NCBI GenBank assembly: GCA_947625095.1
Contig: CANQMX010000001.1
Location: 124,001 to 188,000 of the forward strand
Length of the DNA: 64,000 nucleotides
Direction of reading: 5' to 3'
From: an uncultured Clostridia bacterium
GTDB lineage: Bacteria; Bacillota; Clostridia; Christensenellales; Borkfalkiaceae
Of the stretch, positions 36,337 through 46,669 are shown piece by piece. Position 1 is the stretch's first letter, and each line of letters starts with the position of its first letter. A program made the translations under genes and the position numbers. The notes below the pieces were generated by a model. The model was not told the origin of the DNA, searched no databases, and worked only from the letters and a program-made list of their open reading frames with translations.

Positions 36337-37532
36337 TATTTGAGCACGATCCTGACGTGCACCTTCTTGCCCTTGTGCAGGATAAATTCTCCCGCGGGCA
36401 GCGGCATATTGAAGTCGGTCGCCTTCTCGTCGTTCACCGAAACGCCGCCCTGCTCGATGAGCCGCCGCGCCTCGCCGTTGCTCTTACACAGCCCCGCCGC
36501 GACGAGCGCCGCGACGAGATTGGGCGTGGAGGCGGGAATTTCCACGGCGGGCATTTCGCCCGCGCCGCCGAACGCCGCGCGCGCTTCCGACTGCGCCCTC
36601 TCCGCTTTTTCCGCCCCATGTACCATTTTCGTGAGTTCGAAGGCGAGTTTTTCCTTGGCGGCGTTCATGCGCTCGTCGCGGTAACGGCAGAGTTCGGCGA
36701 TTTCATCGAGCGGCAAAAACGTGAGCATCCGGAAACACGTTTCCACATCCTCGTCCGCCGTGTTGCGCCAATATTGGTAAAATTCGTAGGGGCTTGTCTT
36801 GTTCTCGTCCAGCCAAAGCGCGCCCTTCTGCGTCTTGCCCATCTTCTTGCCCTCGCTCGTCGTAAGCAGCGCGGTCGTCATGGCGAAGGCGGGCTTCCTC
36901 TCCTTTCTGCGGATGAGGTCTGCGCCCGCCAAAATGTTGCTCCACTGGTCGTCGCCGCCGAGCTCGAGCGAGCACCCGTACTTTTGGTGCAAAACGAGGA
37001 AATCGTACGCCTGCATGAGCATATAGTTGAATTCGAGGAAGGAAAGCCCCCGCTCCATTCTCGTCTTGAAGCACTCGGCGGTGAGCATCTTGTTCACCGA
37101 AAAATGCACGCCGATGTCGCGCAAAAAGTCGACATAGTTGAGATTTAACAGCCAATCGGCATTGTTGACGACGATGGCGGCGTTCTCGCCCTCGAAGCGC
37201 ACAAAGCGCGCCATCTGCTTTTTGAAGCACTCGACGTGATGGGCGATGGTCTCCTTCGTCAGCATCGCGCGCATATCCGTCCTGCCCGAGGGGTCGCCCA
37301 CCATCGCCGTGCCGCCGCCGATGAGCACGATGGGCTTGTGCCCCGCATCCTGCATCCACTTCATGATGACAAGTTGCATGAAGTGCCCGACGTGAAGGCT
37401 GTCCGCCGTCGGGTCGAACCCGATGTAGAAGGGCACGCTCTCGCGGGAGAGCATCTCCCTCAGTTCGTCCTCATACACCGTCTGCTTGATAAATCCCCGC
37501 TCCTTGAGGGTATCCAAAATGTTGCCGTTCAT
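36336..37532 (-). CDS. tyrS: Tyrosyl-tRNA synthetase
   Basis: [16 protein letters not shown] (HIGH-type), [17 protein letters not shown] (KMSKS-type), C-terminal S4-like domain. Confidence 0.95.
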   Translation of the reverse strand: MNGNILDTLKERGFIKQTVYEDELREMLSRESVPFYIGFDPTADSLHVGHFMQLVIMKWMQDAGHKPIVLIGGGTAMVGDPSGRTDMRAMLTKETIAHHVECFKKQMARFVRFEGENAAIVVNNADWLLNLNYVDFLRDIGVHFSVNKMLTAECFKTRMERGLSFLEFNYMLMQAYDFLVLHQKYGCSLELGGDDQWSNILAGADLIRRKERKPAFAMTTALLTTSEGKKMGKTQKGALWLDENKTSPYEFYQYWRNTADEDVETCFRMLTFLPLDEIAELCRYRDERMNAAKEKLAFELTKMVHGAEKAERAQSEARAAFGGAGEMPAVEIPASTPNLVAALVAAGLCKSNGEARRLIEQGGVSVNDEKATDFNMPLPAGEFILHKGKKVHVRIVLK

Positions 37533-37622
37533 AAAATTTATTATAATTGCCGCGCGGGCGGATGTCAAACGTTCGGCGCGGATATTTGAAAATTTGCCGC
37601 CGCTTTGCCTGCGTTCCGCGCG

Positions 37623-38192
37623 CTATTTTTTGAGAAATTCCTTGCCGCTTCCCCACGCCTTGCCCACTTTTTTGCCGAGGGAAAGGTAGTTGTGCCCCAT
37701 CTCGTCGAACACGAACACGTCGAGTTTTTCGGCGTCCACCCTGCCCTTTTCGTCGAGCACCTTCTCGTCGGCGAGAATGTTGACGATTTTCCCGAGCACG
37801 CGGAGGCCGTAGGGCTGCTGCTGCATTTCGACGACGGTGCATTCGAGGGTGACGGGGTATTCCGTGATGACGGGCGCATCGACCCGCTCGCTTCTTGCGG
37901 CGTGCAATCCCGAACGCGCGAATTTATCGGGCACGTCGTTGCCCGAGACGATTCCGAGATAATCGGACGCGGCGACGGTATCGACGCCCGGCATCCCCAA
38001 GGTGAACGCGCCGCGCGCTTTGAGGTTGGCGACCGTCTTGTGATCCTCGTCGAGGTTGAGCGCGACCATGTCCTCCGCGCAGATGCCACCCCACGCCATC
38101 ATCATCGCGTCCACGCTGCCGTCCTCGTTGTACGTGCCGATCATAAACGTCGGCATCGGGTAAAGATACGCCTTTACACCCAAACTTTTCAT
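37623..38192 (-). CDS. Flavin reductase-like (FMN-binding split barrel) protein
   Basis: PMPTFMIGTYNEDGSVDAMMMAWGGICAEDMVALNLDEDHKTVANLKARGAFTL. Confidence 0.85.
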   Translation of the reverse strand: MKSLGVKAYLYPMPTFMIGTYNEDGSVDAMMMAWGGICAEDMVALNLDEDHKTVANLKARGAFTLGMPGVDTVAASDYLGIVSGNDVPDKFARSGLHAARSERVDAPVITEYPVTLECTVVEMQQQPYGLRVLGKIVNILADEKVLDEKGRVDAEKLDVFVFDEMGHNYLSLGKKVGKAWGSGKEFLKK

Positions 38193-38276
38193 GCTGTTTT
38201 CCTCCCGAAAATTTTTTTGTTTTTATTGTACCCGAGGCGCGGAAAATTGTCAAGCGCCCAATATTGATTTTCCATT

Positions 38277-38343
38277 TTATCCCCCGCCCGCGCGCGCAGT
38301 TCTCCCCCTTTGGGGGAGAACTGCGCGCGCGGGCGGGGGATAA
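38277..38343. repeat. Perfect 32-bp inverted repeat with ttt loop
   Basis: TTATCCCCCGCCCGCGCGCGCAGTTCTCCCCC-TTT-GGGGGAGAACTGCGCGCGCGGGCGGGGGATAA followed by a T-run. Confidence 0.95.
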
Positions 38344-38499
38344 TTTTTTTCGCGCCGCCCCGCTTTTTGGTCTGTTCCGCTGATTTTTTTCTCGCTTTTT
38401 TTCATGATTTTTTCCCTCCGCTCTTTCACACTTTTATTGTATCATGCGCACAAATTTTTGGGCGGGATGTATGACAGGTTTTTTGGAAAAATTTTTGGG

Positions 38500-39480
38500 G
38501 AGGGGGATAATACGGACTGCGTTTGAGGGAAGATACACTCGTTTGCGCAGAGCGCAAACTCGGTATGAGGAAGTGGGGGCGGTATGTACACCCCTTTCGG
38601 CGCGCAAAGGCGCGCCACCTTCCCCTCAAGGGGAAGGCAAGAAAAAAGCCCCTGCGGGGGGGGATAGAATGGAGGACTGCGTTTGAGGGAAGATACACTA
38701 CTTCGTCGCTGCGCTCCTACTGCGCCTACGGCTTGTGCCGCGCTTAGTAGAGAAGAGGTATTCCAAAAAAGATTTGCGCAGCAAAGATTTTTTGGAAAGA
38801 GGAGGCTGGGCGGAGCGCGGTTGCCCTTTGCACCGTTGTACGAGACCTCAAAGGGCTACTCCCCCCACCCTGCCCTCCCCCCTCAAAGAGGGTGGAGGTA
38901 ACATAAGGGGCAAAGGGCTTAAAGCGAAGTTTGCGCCGACGAGCGCGCGGGGCGGCTACGGTCGGTATGAGGGAACACCCCTTCCGTCACCTGCGGTGAC
39001 ACCCACCCCTCCAAGGGGTGGACAAGAGTTGCCCCACCCCCTGCCCCCATTGCGGAGAAAGGCAAAAATGAGGTAGAAATGTCTCCACTTCGGTCGACAT
39101 GACAGTTTATGGGGGGCGGGCAACCCCCTATCGCCCCTGAGGGGCTTCCCCTTAAGGGGAAGGCAAGAAAAAAGCCCCTGAGAGGGGGATAGAATGGAGG
39201 ACTGCGTTTGAGGGAAGATACACTCGTTTGCGCAGAGCGCAAACTCGGTATGAGGAAGTAAGGATATGAGGATACCTCCCCACCACCGCCTACGGCGGAG
39301 CCTCCCCTCCAAGGGAGGGTAGGCCTTGGGGACGGGCGGCAGGTGAGTGTATGAGGAAGTAGGGCGGTATGTACACCCCTTTCGGCGCGCAAAGGCGCGC
39401 CACCTTCCCCTCAAGGGGAAGGCGAGAAAAAAGCCCATGAGGGGCAAAAAAATTCCCCCGAGAGGGGGGGAATCCGTAAA
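38500..39480. repeat. Intergenic repeat island
   Basis: Two copies of GGAAGATACACTCGTTTGCGCAGAGCGCAAACTCGGTATGAGG and two copies of 'ggtatgtacacccctttcggcgcgcaaaggcgcgccaccttcccctcaaggggaaggc' plus other shared modules. Confidence 0.85.
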
Positions 39481-39482
39481 AA

Positions 39483-40856
39483 TTACATGATGTTTTTGAC
39501 GCTGCGGGGGAAGAGGGTGACATCGCGGATGTTCTCCATGCCCGTGACGTACATGACGAACCGCTCGAAGCCAAGACCGAACCCGCCGTGCGGCACGCTG
39601 CCGAATTTGCGCAGGTCAAGATATTGCTTGTAAGCCGACTTATCCATCTTCCGCGCGTCCATCGCCGCCACGAGTTTTTCGTAGTCCGCCTCCCTCTCGC
39701 TGCCGCCGATGATCTCGCCGATGCCGGGAACGAGCAAGTCCGTCGCCGCGACCGTCTTTCCGTCCGCATTCTGCTTCATGTAGAAAGATTTGATCTCCTT
39801 GGGGTAGTCGGTGACGAACACGGGGCGGCCGAATACCTTTTCCGTGAGGTATTTTTCGTGCTCCGATTGCAGGTCGCTCCCCCAATGCACGGGGAATTCG
39901 AACTGCGAATTTTTCTCCTCCAAAATCTTGATCGCCTCGGTGTAGGTGCACACGGCGAAGTCGGAATTTGCGACGTGCGTGAGTTTTTCGAGCAGCCCCT
40001 TTTCCACAAAACTATCGAAAAATTTGAGCTCCTCGGGGCACTCCGCCATGACCGCCTTGATGAGATATTTCAGAAGATCCTCGGCGAGTTCGATGACGTC
40101 GGGAAGTTCGGCAAACGCCACTTCGGGTTCTATATGCCAAAATTCGGCGAGGTGGCGCGTGGTGTTGGAATTTTCCGCGCGGAAGGAAGGCCCGAAAGTG
40201 TAAATTTTGCCGAGCGCCATTGCCGCGACTTCGCCCTCTAACTGTCCCGAGACGGAAAGGCCCGCCTTCACCCCGAAAAAGTCGCTCTTGTAGTACTCCT
40301 CCTCGCTCTTTGCGCTGTCGTTCCAAGGCCGCGTGGTGACACGGAACATCTCGCCCGCGCCCTCGCAGTCGCTCGCCGTGATGAGCGGCGTGTTGACGTA
40401 ATAAAACCCGTGCGCGTGGAAATAGCGGTGGATGGCCTGCGCCGCCACGGAGCGGACGCGGAACACAGCCTGAAAGGTGTTGGTGCGCAGGCGCAAGTGC
40501 GGAATGGTGCGCAAAAATTCGAGCGTGGTGCGCTTCTTCTGGATGGGGAACTCCGCGGGGCACTTGCCGAGAAGTTGAATGGTTTGGGCGTTGATCTCGT
40601 TCCCCTCTCCCTTGTACGCCTGTGCGAGCGTGCCGCGAACTGCGACCGCCGCGCCCGTTGCCGTGCAGGCGGACTCGACTGTGAGATTGGCCTTATCGAT
40701 GACGACCTGCAATTTGCGGAAGGAAGAGCCATCGGAAAGTTCCAAAAAGGCGACGTTTGCGCTATCGCGGAAGGTGCGCACCCAGCCGCACACGACGACC
40801 GTTTGCCCGCGCAGTTCCGCCTTGGAAATGGCTTCGGAAATATCGAGATGTTTCAT
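39483..40856 (-). CDS. asnS: Asparaginyl-tRNA synthetase
   Basis: GWVRTFRDSANVAFLELSDGS, FRAENSNTTRHLAEFWHIEPE, GFGLGFERFVMYVTGMENIRDV; start MKHLDISEA. Confidence 0.95.
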   Translation of the reverse strand: MKHLDISEAISKAELRGQTVVVCGWVRTFRDSANVAFLELSDGSSFRKLQVVIDKANLTVESACTATGAAVAVRGTLAQAYKGEGNEINAQTIQLLGKCPAEFPIQKKRTTLEFLRTIPHLRLRTNTFQAVFRVRSVAAQAIHRYFHAHGFYYVNTPLITASDCEGAGEMFRVTTRPWNDSAKSEEEYYKSDFFGVKAGLSVSGQLEGEVAAMALGKIYTFGPSFRAENSNTTRHLAEFWHIEPEVAFAELPDVIELAEDLLKYLIKAVMAECPEELKFFDSFVEKGLLEKLTHVANSDFAVCTYTEAIKILEEKNSQFEFPVHWGSDLQSEHEKYLTEKVFGRPVFVTDYPKEIKSFYMKQNADGKTVAATDLLVPGIGEIIGGSEREADYEKLVAAMDARKMDKSAYKQYLDLRKFGSVPHGGFGLGFERFVMYVTGMENIRDVTLFPRSVKNIM

Positions 40857-40939
40857 ATGTTTTACTCCTAAAATCGACAGCGTTTGTTGGGTTTTGGTTG
40901 AACCCCCCACCCTACCCTACCCCCTTGAAAGGGGGGGGC

Positions 40940-41330
40940 AAGTTAGGGTTTGAGGGTTTTAAGGGTTTTGGGTTGGGCGGGAGATAGACAAGTACAACTT
41001 TCGACGGGTCGCTTGCTCCTCGCGCGCTCCCGCTTGCGGCCCTCCGCATTGTGTGAGGCTTCAAAGGACGAAACCTCACGCAACGTGGAGGCTATTCCGC
41101 TCCGCGGGTGGGGTGCTGCAAGAAATGGCGATGATGATTTCATTCTACCGTGAGTAGAGATAGATTGTGATGCATCTCTACCGCGACGCCGAGCTACTGC
41201 ACGGCGGCGCTCTGCGCGGAGCAAAACCACGCTTTTGCGGCAGCGCACCCAATTTGCCGCATACTTGCGGCTTAATGTCGGGGTAAGCGACCGCGACGAA
41301 ACCTCAATATCCCATACAAGTTACATTCCT
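40940..41330 (-). other. Intergenic element with multiple inverted repeats (possible dispersed element or structured RNA)
   Basis: 540-nt gap between proS and asnS; stems such as GCCGCAAGTATGCGGC and GGTAGAGATGCATC...CTATCTCTAC; no credible gene. Confidence 0.35.
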
Positions 41331-41396
41331 CGTTCAATTTGTTTTTGAGCATACGCCCGCAAAGGGCGGAGACGAAAAAAGAAATTGAACGAAACT

Positions 41397-42827
41397 TTAG
41401 TAGGCTCTCGCAAAAAAGACGGTGTGGGTGGCGGGCTTGCCGCAGCAGATGCACACCTTTTCGGTGTGGTGCTCGTCGATGACGCGGGCGGTCGCCTGCG
41501 CGAATTCCTTGACTCTGTCCTCGCAGGCGCGCTCGCCGCACCAGCCCGCACGCACAAAGTTTCCGCCCTCTACGCCCTGCAACAGTTCGTCCAGCGAGGC
41601 CGCCGTGACGGTGCGCGACTGCATACGGCTCTGCGCACGCGCAAACAGGCTCTTTTTTATCAAATCGAGCAGCGTTTGCACTGTTTTGACCGCATCCGCC
41701 CTCGCGTACTCCGCCTTTTCCGTCTCGTCGCGGCGGACGGCCACGAACTTTCCCGCCTCGATATCGCGAGGTCCGAGTTCGACGCGCAGCGGTACGCCCT
41801 TCATCTCCCACTCGTTGAATTTCCAGCCGGGGGAGTTGTCGGTATCGTCGACCTTGGCGCGGACGCCCGCCTTTTGCAGTTCTTCCTTTAAGGCGTTCGC
41901 CGCTTCCAGCACGCCCTCCTTCTTCATGGCGATGGGCACGATGACAACCTGCACGGGTGCGACGGGCGGCGGCAGGATGAGGCCGCGGCTATCGCCGTGC
42001 GTCATGATGATCGCCCCGATGAGGCGGGTGGAGACGCCGTAACTCATGGTGTAGCCGTATTCGAGCGCGCCGTCCTTGCCCGTATACTGAATGTTGAACG
42101 CCTTGGCGAAGTTCTGACCCATGTAGTGCGTCGTGCCCGACTGCAAACTCTTGCCGTCGTGCATCATCGCCTCCATGCCGTAGGTCGCAACTGCGCCCGC
42201 GAACTTCTCCTTTTCCGTCTTTCTGCCCGTCAAAACGGGCATACAGAGCACGTTTTCGGCAAAATCACGGTAGAGCGCGAGCATACGGAGGGTCTCCTCC
42301 TCCGCCTCCTCGCCCGTCGCGTACACCGAGTGCCCCTCCTGCCACAAAAATTCGCTGGTGCGGAGGAAGGGACGCGTGGTCTTTTCCCAGCGCATGACGT
42401 TGCACCACTGGTTGAGGCGGAGCGGCAGGTCGCGCCAGCTCTCCACCCACTTGCCCATCATGTGCCCGATGATCGTCTCCGACGTGGGACGCACGACGAG
42501 AGGTTCTTCGAGTTTCCCACCGCCCGCGTGCGTGACGACGGCGACCTCGGGCGCGAAGCCTTCGACGTGCTCCGCCTCCTTCGTCATGAAGCTCATGGGA
42601 ATGAGAAGGGGGAAATAGGCGTTTTCCACGCCCGCGGCCTTGAAACGGGCGTCCATCTCGCGTTGGATATTCTCCCAAACGGCATAGCCGTAGGGGCGGA
42701 TGACCATCGTCCCCTTGACAGGCCCGTAGTCCACCAGCTTGGTTTTGAGCACGACATCGGTATACCACTGCGGGAAATCCCGCTCGATGTCCGCGATTTG
42801 CGATACGAATTGATTTTCCTTGCCCAT
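41397..42827 (-). CDS. proS: Prolyl-tRNA synthetase
   Basis: VRPTSETIIGHMMGKWVESWRDLPLRLNQWCNVMRWE, RTSEFLWQEGHSV; C-terminal CICCGKPA zinc-site-like motif. Confidence 0.95.
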   Translation of the reverse strand: MGKENQFVSQIADIERDFPQWYTDVVLKTKLVDYGPVKGTMVIRPYGYAVWENIQREMDARFKAAGVENAYFPLLIPMSFMTKEAEHVEGFAPEVAVVTHAGGGKLEEPLVVRPTSETIIGHMMGKWVESWRDLPLRLNQWCNVMRWEKTTRPFLRTSEFLWQEGHSVYATGEEAEEETLRMLALYRDFAENVLCMPVLTGRKTEKEKFAGAVATYGMEAMMHDGKSLQSGTTHYMGQNFAKAFNIQYTGKDGALEYGYTMSYGVSTRLIGAIIMTHGDSRGLILPPPVAPVQVVIVPIAMKKEGVLEAANALKEELQKAGVRAKVDDTDNSPGWKFNEWEMKGVPLRVELGPRDIEAGKFVAVRRDETEKAEYARADAVKTVQTLLDLIKKSLFARAQSRMQSRTVTAASLDELLQGVEGGNFVRAGWCGERACEDRVKEFAQATARVIDEHHTEKVCICCGKPATHTVFFARAY

Positions 42828-42929
42828 AGTTTGCTCCGTTAGACCAAAGATATGGTACATTATACCATATCTTTTTGGTTTCGTCCAATCATTGGGGCGG
42901 GTTTTGAAAATTTTTTGATGGGGGCATTG

Positions 42930-43090
42930 GAGGGCACACCCCTTCCGTCACCTGCGGTGACACCCACCCCTTGGAGGGGTGGGCAAGATACGCTCACGCC
43001 CCGCCGCGGCAAAGCCGCGGCGGGGCGTTCGGTATGAGGAAGTGGTACGCGGGGGGGGCGGTATGAGGAGAAGACGGACTGCTGTGGGCG
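42930..43090. repeat. Intergenic repeat modules
   Basis: ACACCCCTTCCGTCACCTGCGGTGACACCCACCCCTTGGAGGGGTGGGCAAGATACGCTC then hairpin (42996-43010/43014-43028, loop aaa) then GTTCGGTATGAGG. Confidence 0.85.
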
Positions 43091-43254
43091 GGGGGCGAAA
43101 AAATGACAATATGTGATAAAATTTGCGGCGCGCGGACTGAATGTCCGCGCGCCGCATTTGTAGATGATACATCAAAATCGTGTTATAAACACTCCCTGTT
43201 TGAGTTGTATGATAAATACCTTTTTTTATGTGGCTTGTTCTTTGTTCGAAATGA

Positions 43255-44154
43255 TTATTGAATGGTGTTGCGCTCGCTCTTGGTGATGTAGGCGAGGGCA
43301 AACGCGCCCGGCCCGACGTGAGAACCGATGACAGGCCCCATGATCTGCACAAACGGTTGGATGCCGAATTTTTGCTTGACGTACGCTTCGAGTTCCGCCG
43401 CCGCCGGCTCGTTATCCGTATGTACGACAAAAACATAGTTGAATTCGGGGTCGGGGGCTTCCTTTTCCAACTTATCCTTGATGAACGCCATGGCGCGCTT
43501 CGCACCGCCCGTCACCTTGGCGAGCGTTTCCAACTTGCCATCCTTATTGAACGTGATGATGGGCTTGACTTTGAGCACGCCGCCGATCGCAGCCGCCGCC
43601 GCAGACACCCTTCCGCCCCGCTTTAAGAATTGCAGGTCGTCCGCGACGATGAAATGCTGGATGTGATGACGCACGACCATGAGTTTTTCATACGCCTCGT
43701 CGAGCGTCTTCCCCGCGTTGCGCATTTCCACCGCGAGGCGGACAAGGCCGCCCTGCCCCACCGTGGCCGAGAGAGGGTCGAGCACGCGCAAATTGAACTT
43801 GGGATAGTCCTTTTTTACATCGCGCGCAGCCTGCTCCGCATTCTCCCACGTGTTCGCAAGCCCCGACGAGATGGTGAAGTGCAACACGTCCTCCGCGCCC
43901 TCTTTGGCGAGTTTCAGAAAGTGATCGTAGTGCGCCTCGTAGTTGAGCTTGGACGTCTTGGGCATTGCGCCTGCGCGCAACCTGTTGTAAAATTCCACAT
44001 ATTGCCCGTATTCGGTGAAATTATCCACCCACTCCTCGATCTGCCCCCTCTCTTCGAGCGTGAAGGTGAGCGAGACCAATTTGACGTCGTTTGCGACGAC
44101 GTAGTCGTGATACAAATCGCAGGTGGAATCGGTGGAGACTGTAAATTGATACAT
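43255..44154 (-). CDS. DegV family protein
   Basis: MYQFTVSTDSTCDL, TISSGLANTWENAEQAA, LQFLKRGGRVSAAAAAIGGVLKVKPII. Confidence 0.93.
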   Translation of the reverse strand: MYQFTVSTDSTCDLYHDYVVANDVKLVSLTFTLEERGQIEEWVDNFTEYGQYVEFYNRLRAGAMPKTSKLNYEAHYDHFLKLAKEGAEDVLHFTISSGLANTWENAEQAARDVKKDYPKFNLRVLDPLSATVGQGGLVRLAVEMRNAGKTLDEAYEKLMVVRHHIQHFIVADDLQFLKRGGRVSAAAAAIGGVLKVKPIITFNKDGKLETLAKVTGGAKRAMAFIKDKLEKEAPDPEFNYVFVVHTDNEPAAAELEAYVKQKFGIQPFVQIMGPVIGSHVGPGAFALAYITKSERNTIQ

Positions 44155-44319
44155 GGCTTTTTTCTTCCTCCGTTTGCGTTTATTATAGCATATGCCGCCG
44201 CGAAGCGCAAGAATTTTCACCAAATTGATTTCTTTTTTCAAAAAAGCCCTTGAAAATCCGCGCGCGTACCTGTATAATATAGAAAAACGGCGGGATCGCT
44301 TCCCGCCAAGGGGGGAAAT

Positions 44320-45810
44320 ATGGCGGACTTTCTTGCTCTGAAAAACGGCACGGATGTGCGCGGCACTGCCATTGCGGGCGTCCACGACGACCCCGTCACG
44401 CTGACAGACGAGGTGGTGGAGACCATCGGGCGGGCGTTCTGCATCTGGCTGAAAAATCGAGGGCTTCTTTGCCCCACCGTGGCCGTGGGACACGATTCGC
44501 GCCTCTCGGCAAAGCGCATCGAGACAAGCCTTGTGAAGGGCATTACGGCGTGCGGGAGCGACGTTATATTGACGGGGCTATCCTCGACGCCCTCGATGTT
44601 CATGCTGCTCCAAGACGGGTTCGGCGCGCAGGCCTCCGTGATGATCACGGCAAGCCACCTGCCCAAAGAAAAGAACGGGCTGAAATTCTTTGTGAAGGAA
44701 GGCGGGCTTGAGGGCGACGACGTAAAGGAAATTTTGACGCTTGCGGCGGCGGGCGCGGCCTTTGACGCGGACAAGACGGGCGCGATAGTTGAAAGAAGTT
44801 ACATTGAGACATATTCCGCCGACCTTGTGGAGAAGGTGCGGCGGGCGACGGGAAAGGAACAGCCGCTTGCGGGCAAGCGTATTCTCGTTGACGCGGGCAA
44901 CGGCGCGGGGGGATTCTACGTCGACCTCGTGTTGAAGCCCTTGGGTGCGGACACGACGGGGTCGCAGTTCTTGCAGCCCGACGGGGCGTTCCCCAACCAC
45001 ATTCCCAACCCCGAGAACGAGGCCGCCATGGCCTCCGTCTGCGGCGCGGTGAAAAAATACCACGCCGATTTCGGCATCATCTTTGATACCGACGTAGACC
45101 GCGCGGGGGCTGTTTCGAAGCGTGGCGAGGAGATCAACCGCAACCGCCTCATCGCCCTCATCTCCGCCATCCTGTTGGAGGAGAGAACGGGCGCGACCAT
45201 CGTGACGGACTCGGTGACGAGCGACGGGCTTGCTACCTTTATTGCCGCGCACGGCGGAGTGCACCGCCGCTTTAAGCGCGGCTATAAAAATGTCATCAAC
45301 GAGAGCAAACGCCTGAACGGGGAGGGAATTTACTCCCCTCTCGCCATCGAGACGAGCGGGCACGCCGCGCTCAAAGAAAATTACTTCCTCGACGACGGCG
45401 CGTACCTTGTGACGAGGCTCCTCATCGCCCTCGCGCAGAAGGGAGACCTCGAAAGCCTCATACGCGACCTGCCCGAACCCGCGGAGGCCAAGGAGGTGCG
45501 GCTGAAATTTGCGTGCGACGACTTTAAGGCGCGCGGCGCAGCCGTTCTGGAACGCGTGCAGGCGGCGGCAGTCGAAGCGGGGCTTACCCTCGCCCCCGAA
45601 AACTACGAGGGCGTGCGCATCAACTTCGGAAAGACGCAGGGCGACGGCTGGGCGCTTGTCCGCATGAGTCTGCACGAACCCATCCTCCCCATCAACATGG
45701 AGAGCAACTCGGCGGGCGGGGTCAAAAAGATCGCCGCCGCCCTCTATGAAATGTTGAAGGAATACGACTTCCTCGACACGGAAAAACTCTTGAATACGGA
45801 AATCAAATAA
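44320..45810 (+). CDS. Phosphohexomutase (phosphoglucomutase/phosphomannomutase family)
   Basis: VGHDSRLSAKRI, VMITASHLPKEKNGLKFF (active-site Ser), FDTDVDRAGAV, ETSGHAALKENYFLDDGAYL. Confidence 0.92.
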   Translation: MADFLALKNGTDVRGTAIAGVHDDPVTLTDEVVETIGRAFCIWLKNRGLLCPTVAVGHDSRLSAKRIETSLVKGITACGSDVILTGLSSTPSMFMLLQDGFGAQASVMITASHLPKEKNGLKFFVKEGGLEGDDVKEILTLAAAGAAFDADKTGAIVERSYIETYSADLVEKVRRATGKEQPLAGKRILVDAGNGAGGFYVDLVLKPLGADTTGSQFLQPDGAFPNHIPNPENEAAMASVCGAVKKYHADFGIIFDTDVDRAGAVSKRGEEINRNRLIALISAILLEERTGATIVTDSVTSDGLATFIAAHGGVHRRFKRGYKNVINESKRLNGEGIYSPLAIETSGHAALKENYFLDDGAYLVTRLLIALAQKGDLESLIRDLPEPAEAKEVRLKFACDDFKARGAAVLERVQAAAVEAGLTLAPENYEGVRINFGKTQGDGWALVRMSLHEPILPINMESNSAGGVKKIAAALYEMLKEYDFLDTEKLLNTEIK

Positions 45811-45820
45811 GGAGCGCCGC

Positions 45821-46666
45821 ATGATGGAATATGTGAAATTAAACAACGGCGGCAAGTGCCCCGTCATCGGGATCGGAACGTACACCATCTCGCCCGCGGA
45901 CGCCGAAGTGAGCGTGCGGGAAGCCCTGAAAATGGGGTACGAATGCGTCGATACCGCGGCGGCCTACGTCAATGAACGGGCGTGCGGGCGGGGCATCAAG
46001 GCGAGCGGAGTTCCGCGGGAGAGGGTTTTTCTCTCCACCAAACTTTGGCCGAGCGAGTACGAAAACGAGAGCGCCGTCGACGAGACCTTAAAGCGGCTCA
46101 ACGTGGAGTATGTGGATCTTCTCTATATTCACCAGCCCGCGGGCAATTGGCTTGCGGGGTACAGGCTTCTCGAAAAAGCGTACAGAGCGGGGAAGGCGAA
46201 GGCGATCGGCATCTCCAATTTCGAGGGAAAATACCTCGACGAACTGCAATTGAAATGGGAGATCGTGCCGCAGTTCATTCAAGTGGAGGCGCACCCGTAT
46301 TTTGCGCAGGACGAACTCCGTAAGACGCTTGATAAATATGATATCCGCCTCATGTCGTGGTATCCCTTGGGGCACGGCGACAGGTCGCTCATCGGGGAGC
46401 AAATTTTCCAAAAACTCGGGGAGAAATACCACAAGTCGCCCGCGCAGATCATTTTGCGATGGCACACGCAGATGGGGTTCGTCGTCATTCCCGGCAGTAA
46501 AAATGTGGAGCATATCCGGGACAATCTCAATATTCTCGACTTCAAACTGACAAATGAGGATATGGCGGAGATCGCAAAACTGAATAAGGGCGTGCGCTAC
46601 TACCACCGCACCGACGAACAACTCACCGCTTTCGCCTCCTTCCGCCCGAAGTATGAAAAGGCGTAA
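45821..46666 (+). CDS. Aldo/keto reductase
   Basis: ECVDTAAAYVNERACGRGIKASGVPRERVFLSTKLWP, DLLYIHQP, GISNFEGKYLDEL, VVIPGSKNVEHIRDN. Confidence 0.95.
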   Translation: MMEYVKLNNGGKCPVIGIGTYTISPADAEVSVREALKMGYECVDTAAAYVNERACGRGIKASGVPRERVFLSTKLWPSEYENESAVDETLKRLNVEYVDLLYIHQPAGNWLAGYRLLEKAYRAGKAKAIGISNFEGKYLDELQLKWEIVPQFIQVEAHPYFAQDELRKTLDKYDIRLMSWYPLGHGDRSLIGEQIFQKLGEKYHKSPAQIILRWHTQMGFVVIPGSKNVEHIRDNLNILDFKLTNEDMAEIAKLNKGVRYYHRTDEQLTAFASFRPKYEKA

Positions 46667-46669
46667 AAT

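Noticed and set aside
40940-41330. RNase P RNA, or T-box for asnS
   Set aside because: Expected conserved motifs of neither could be found by eye.
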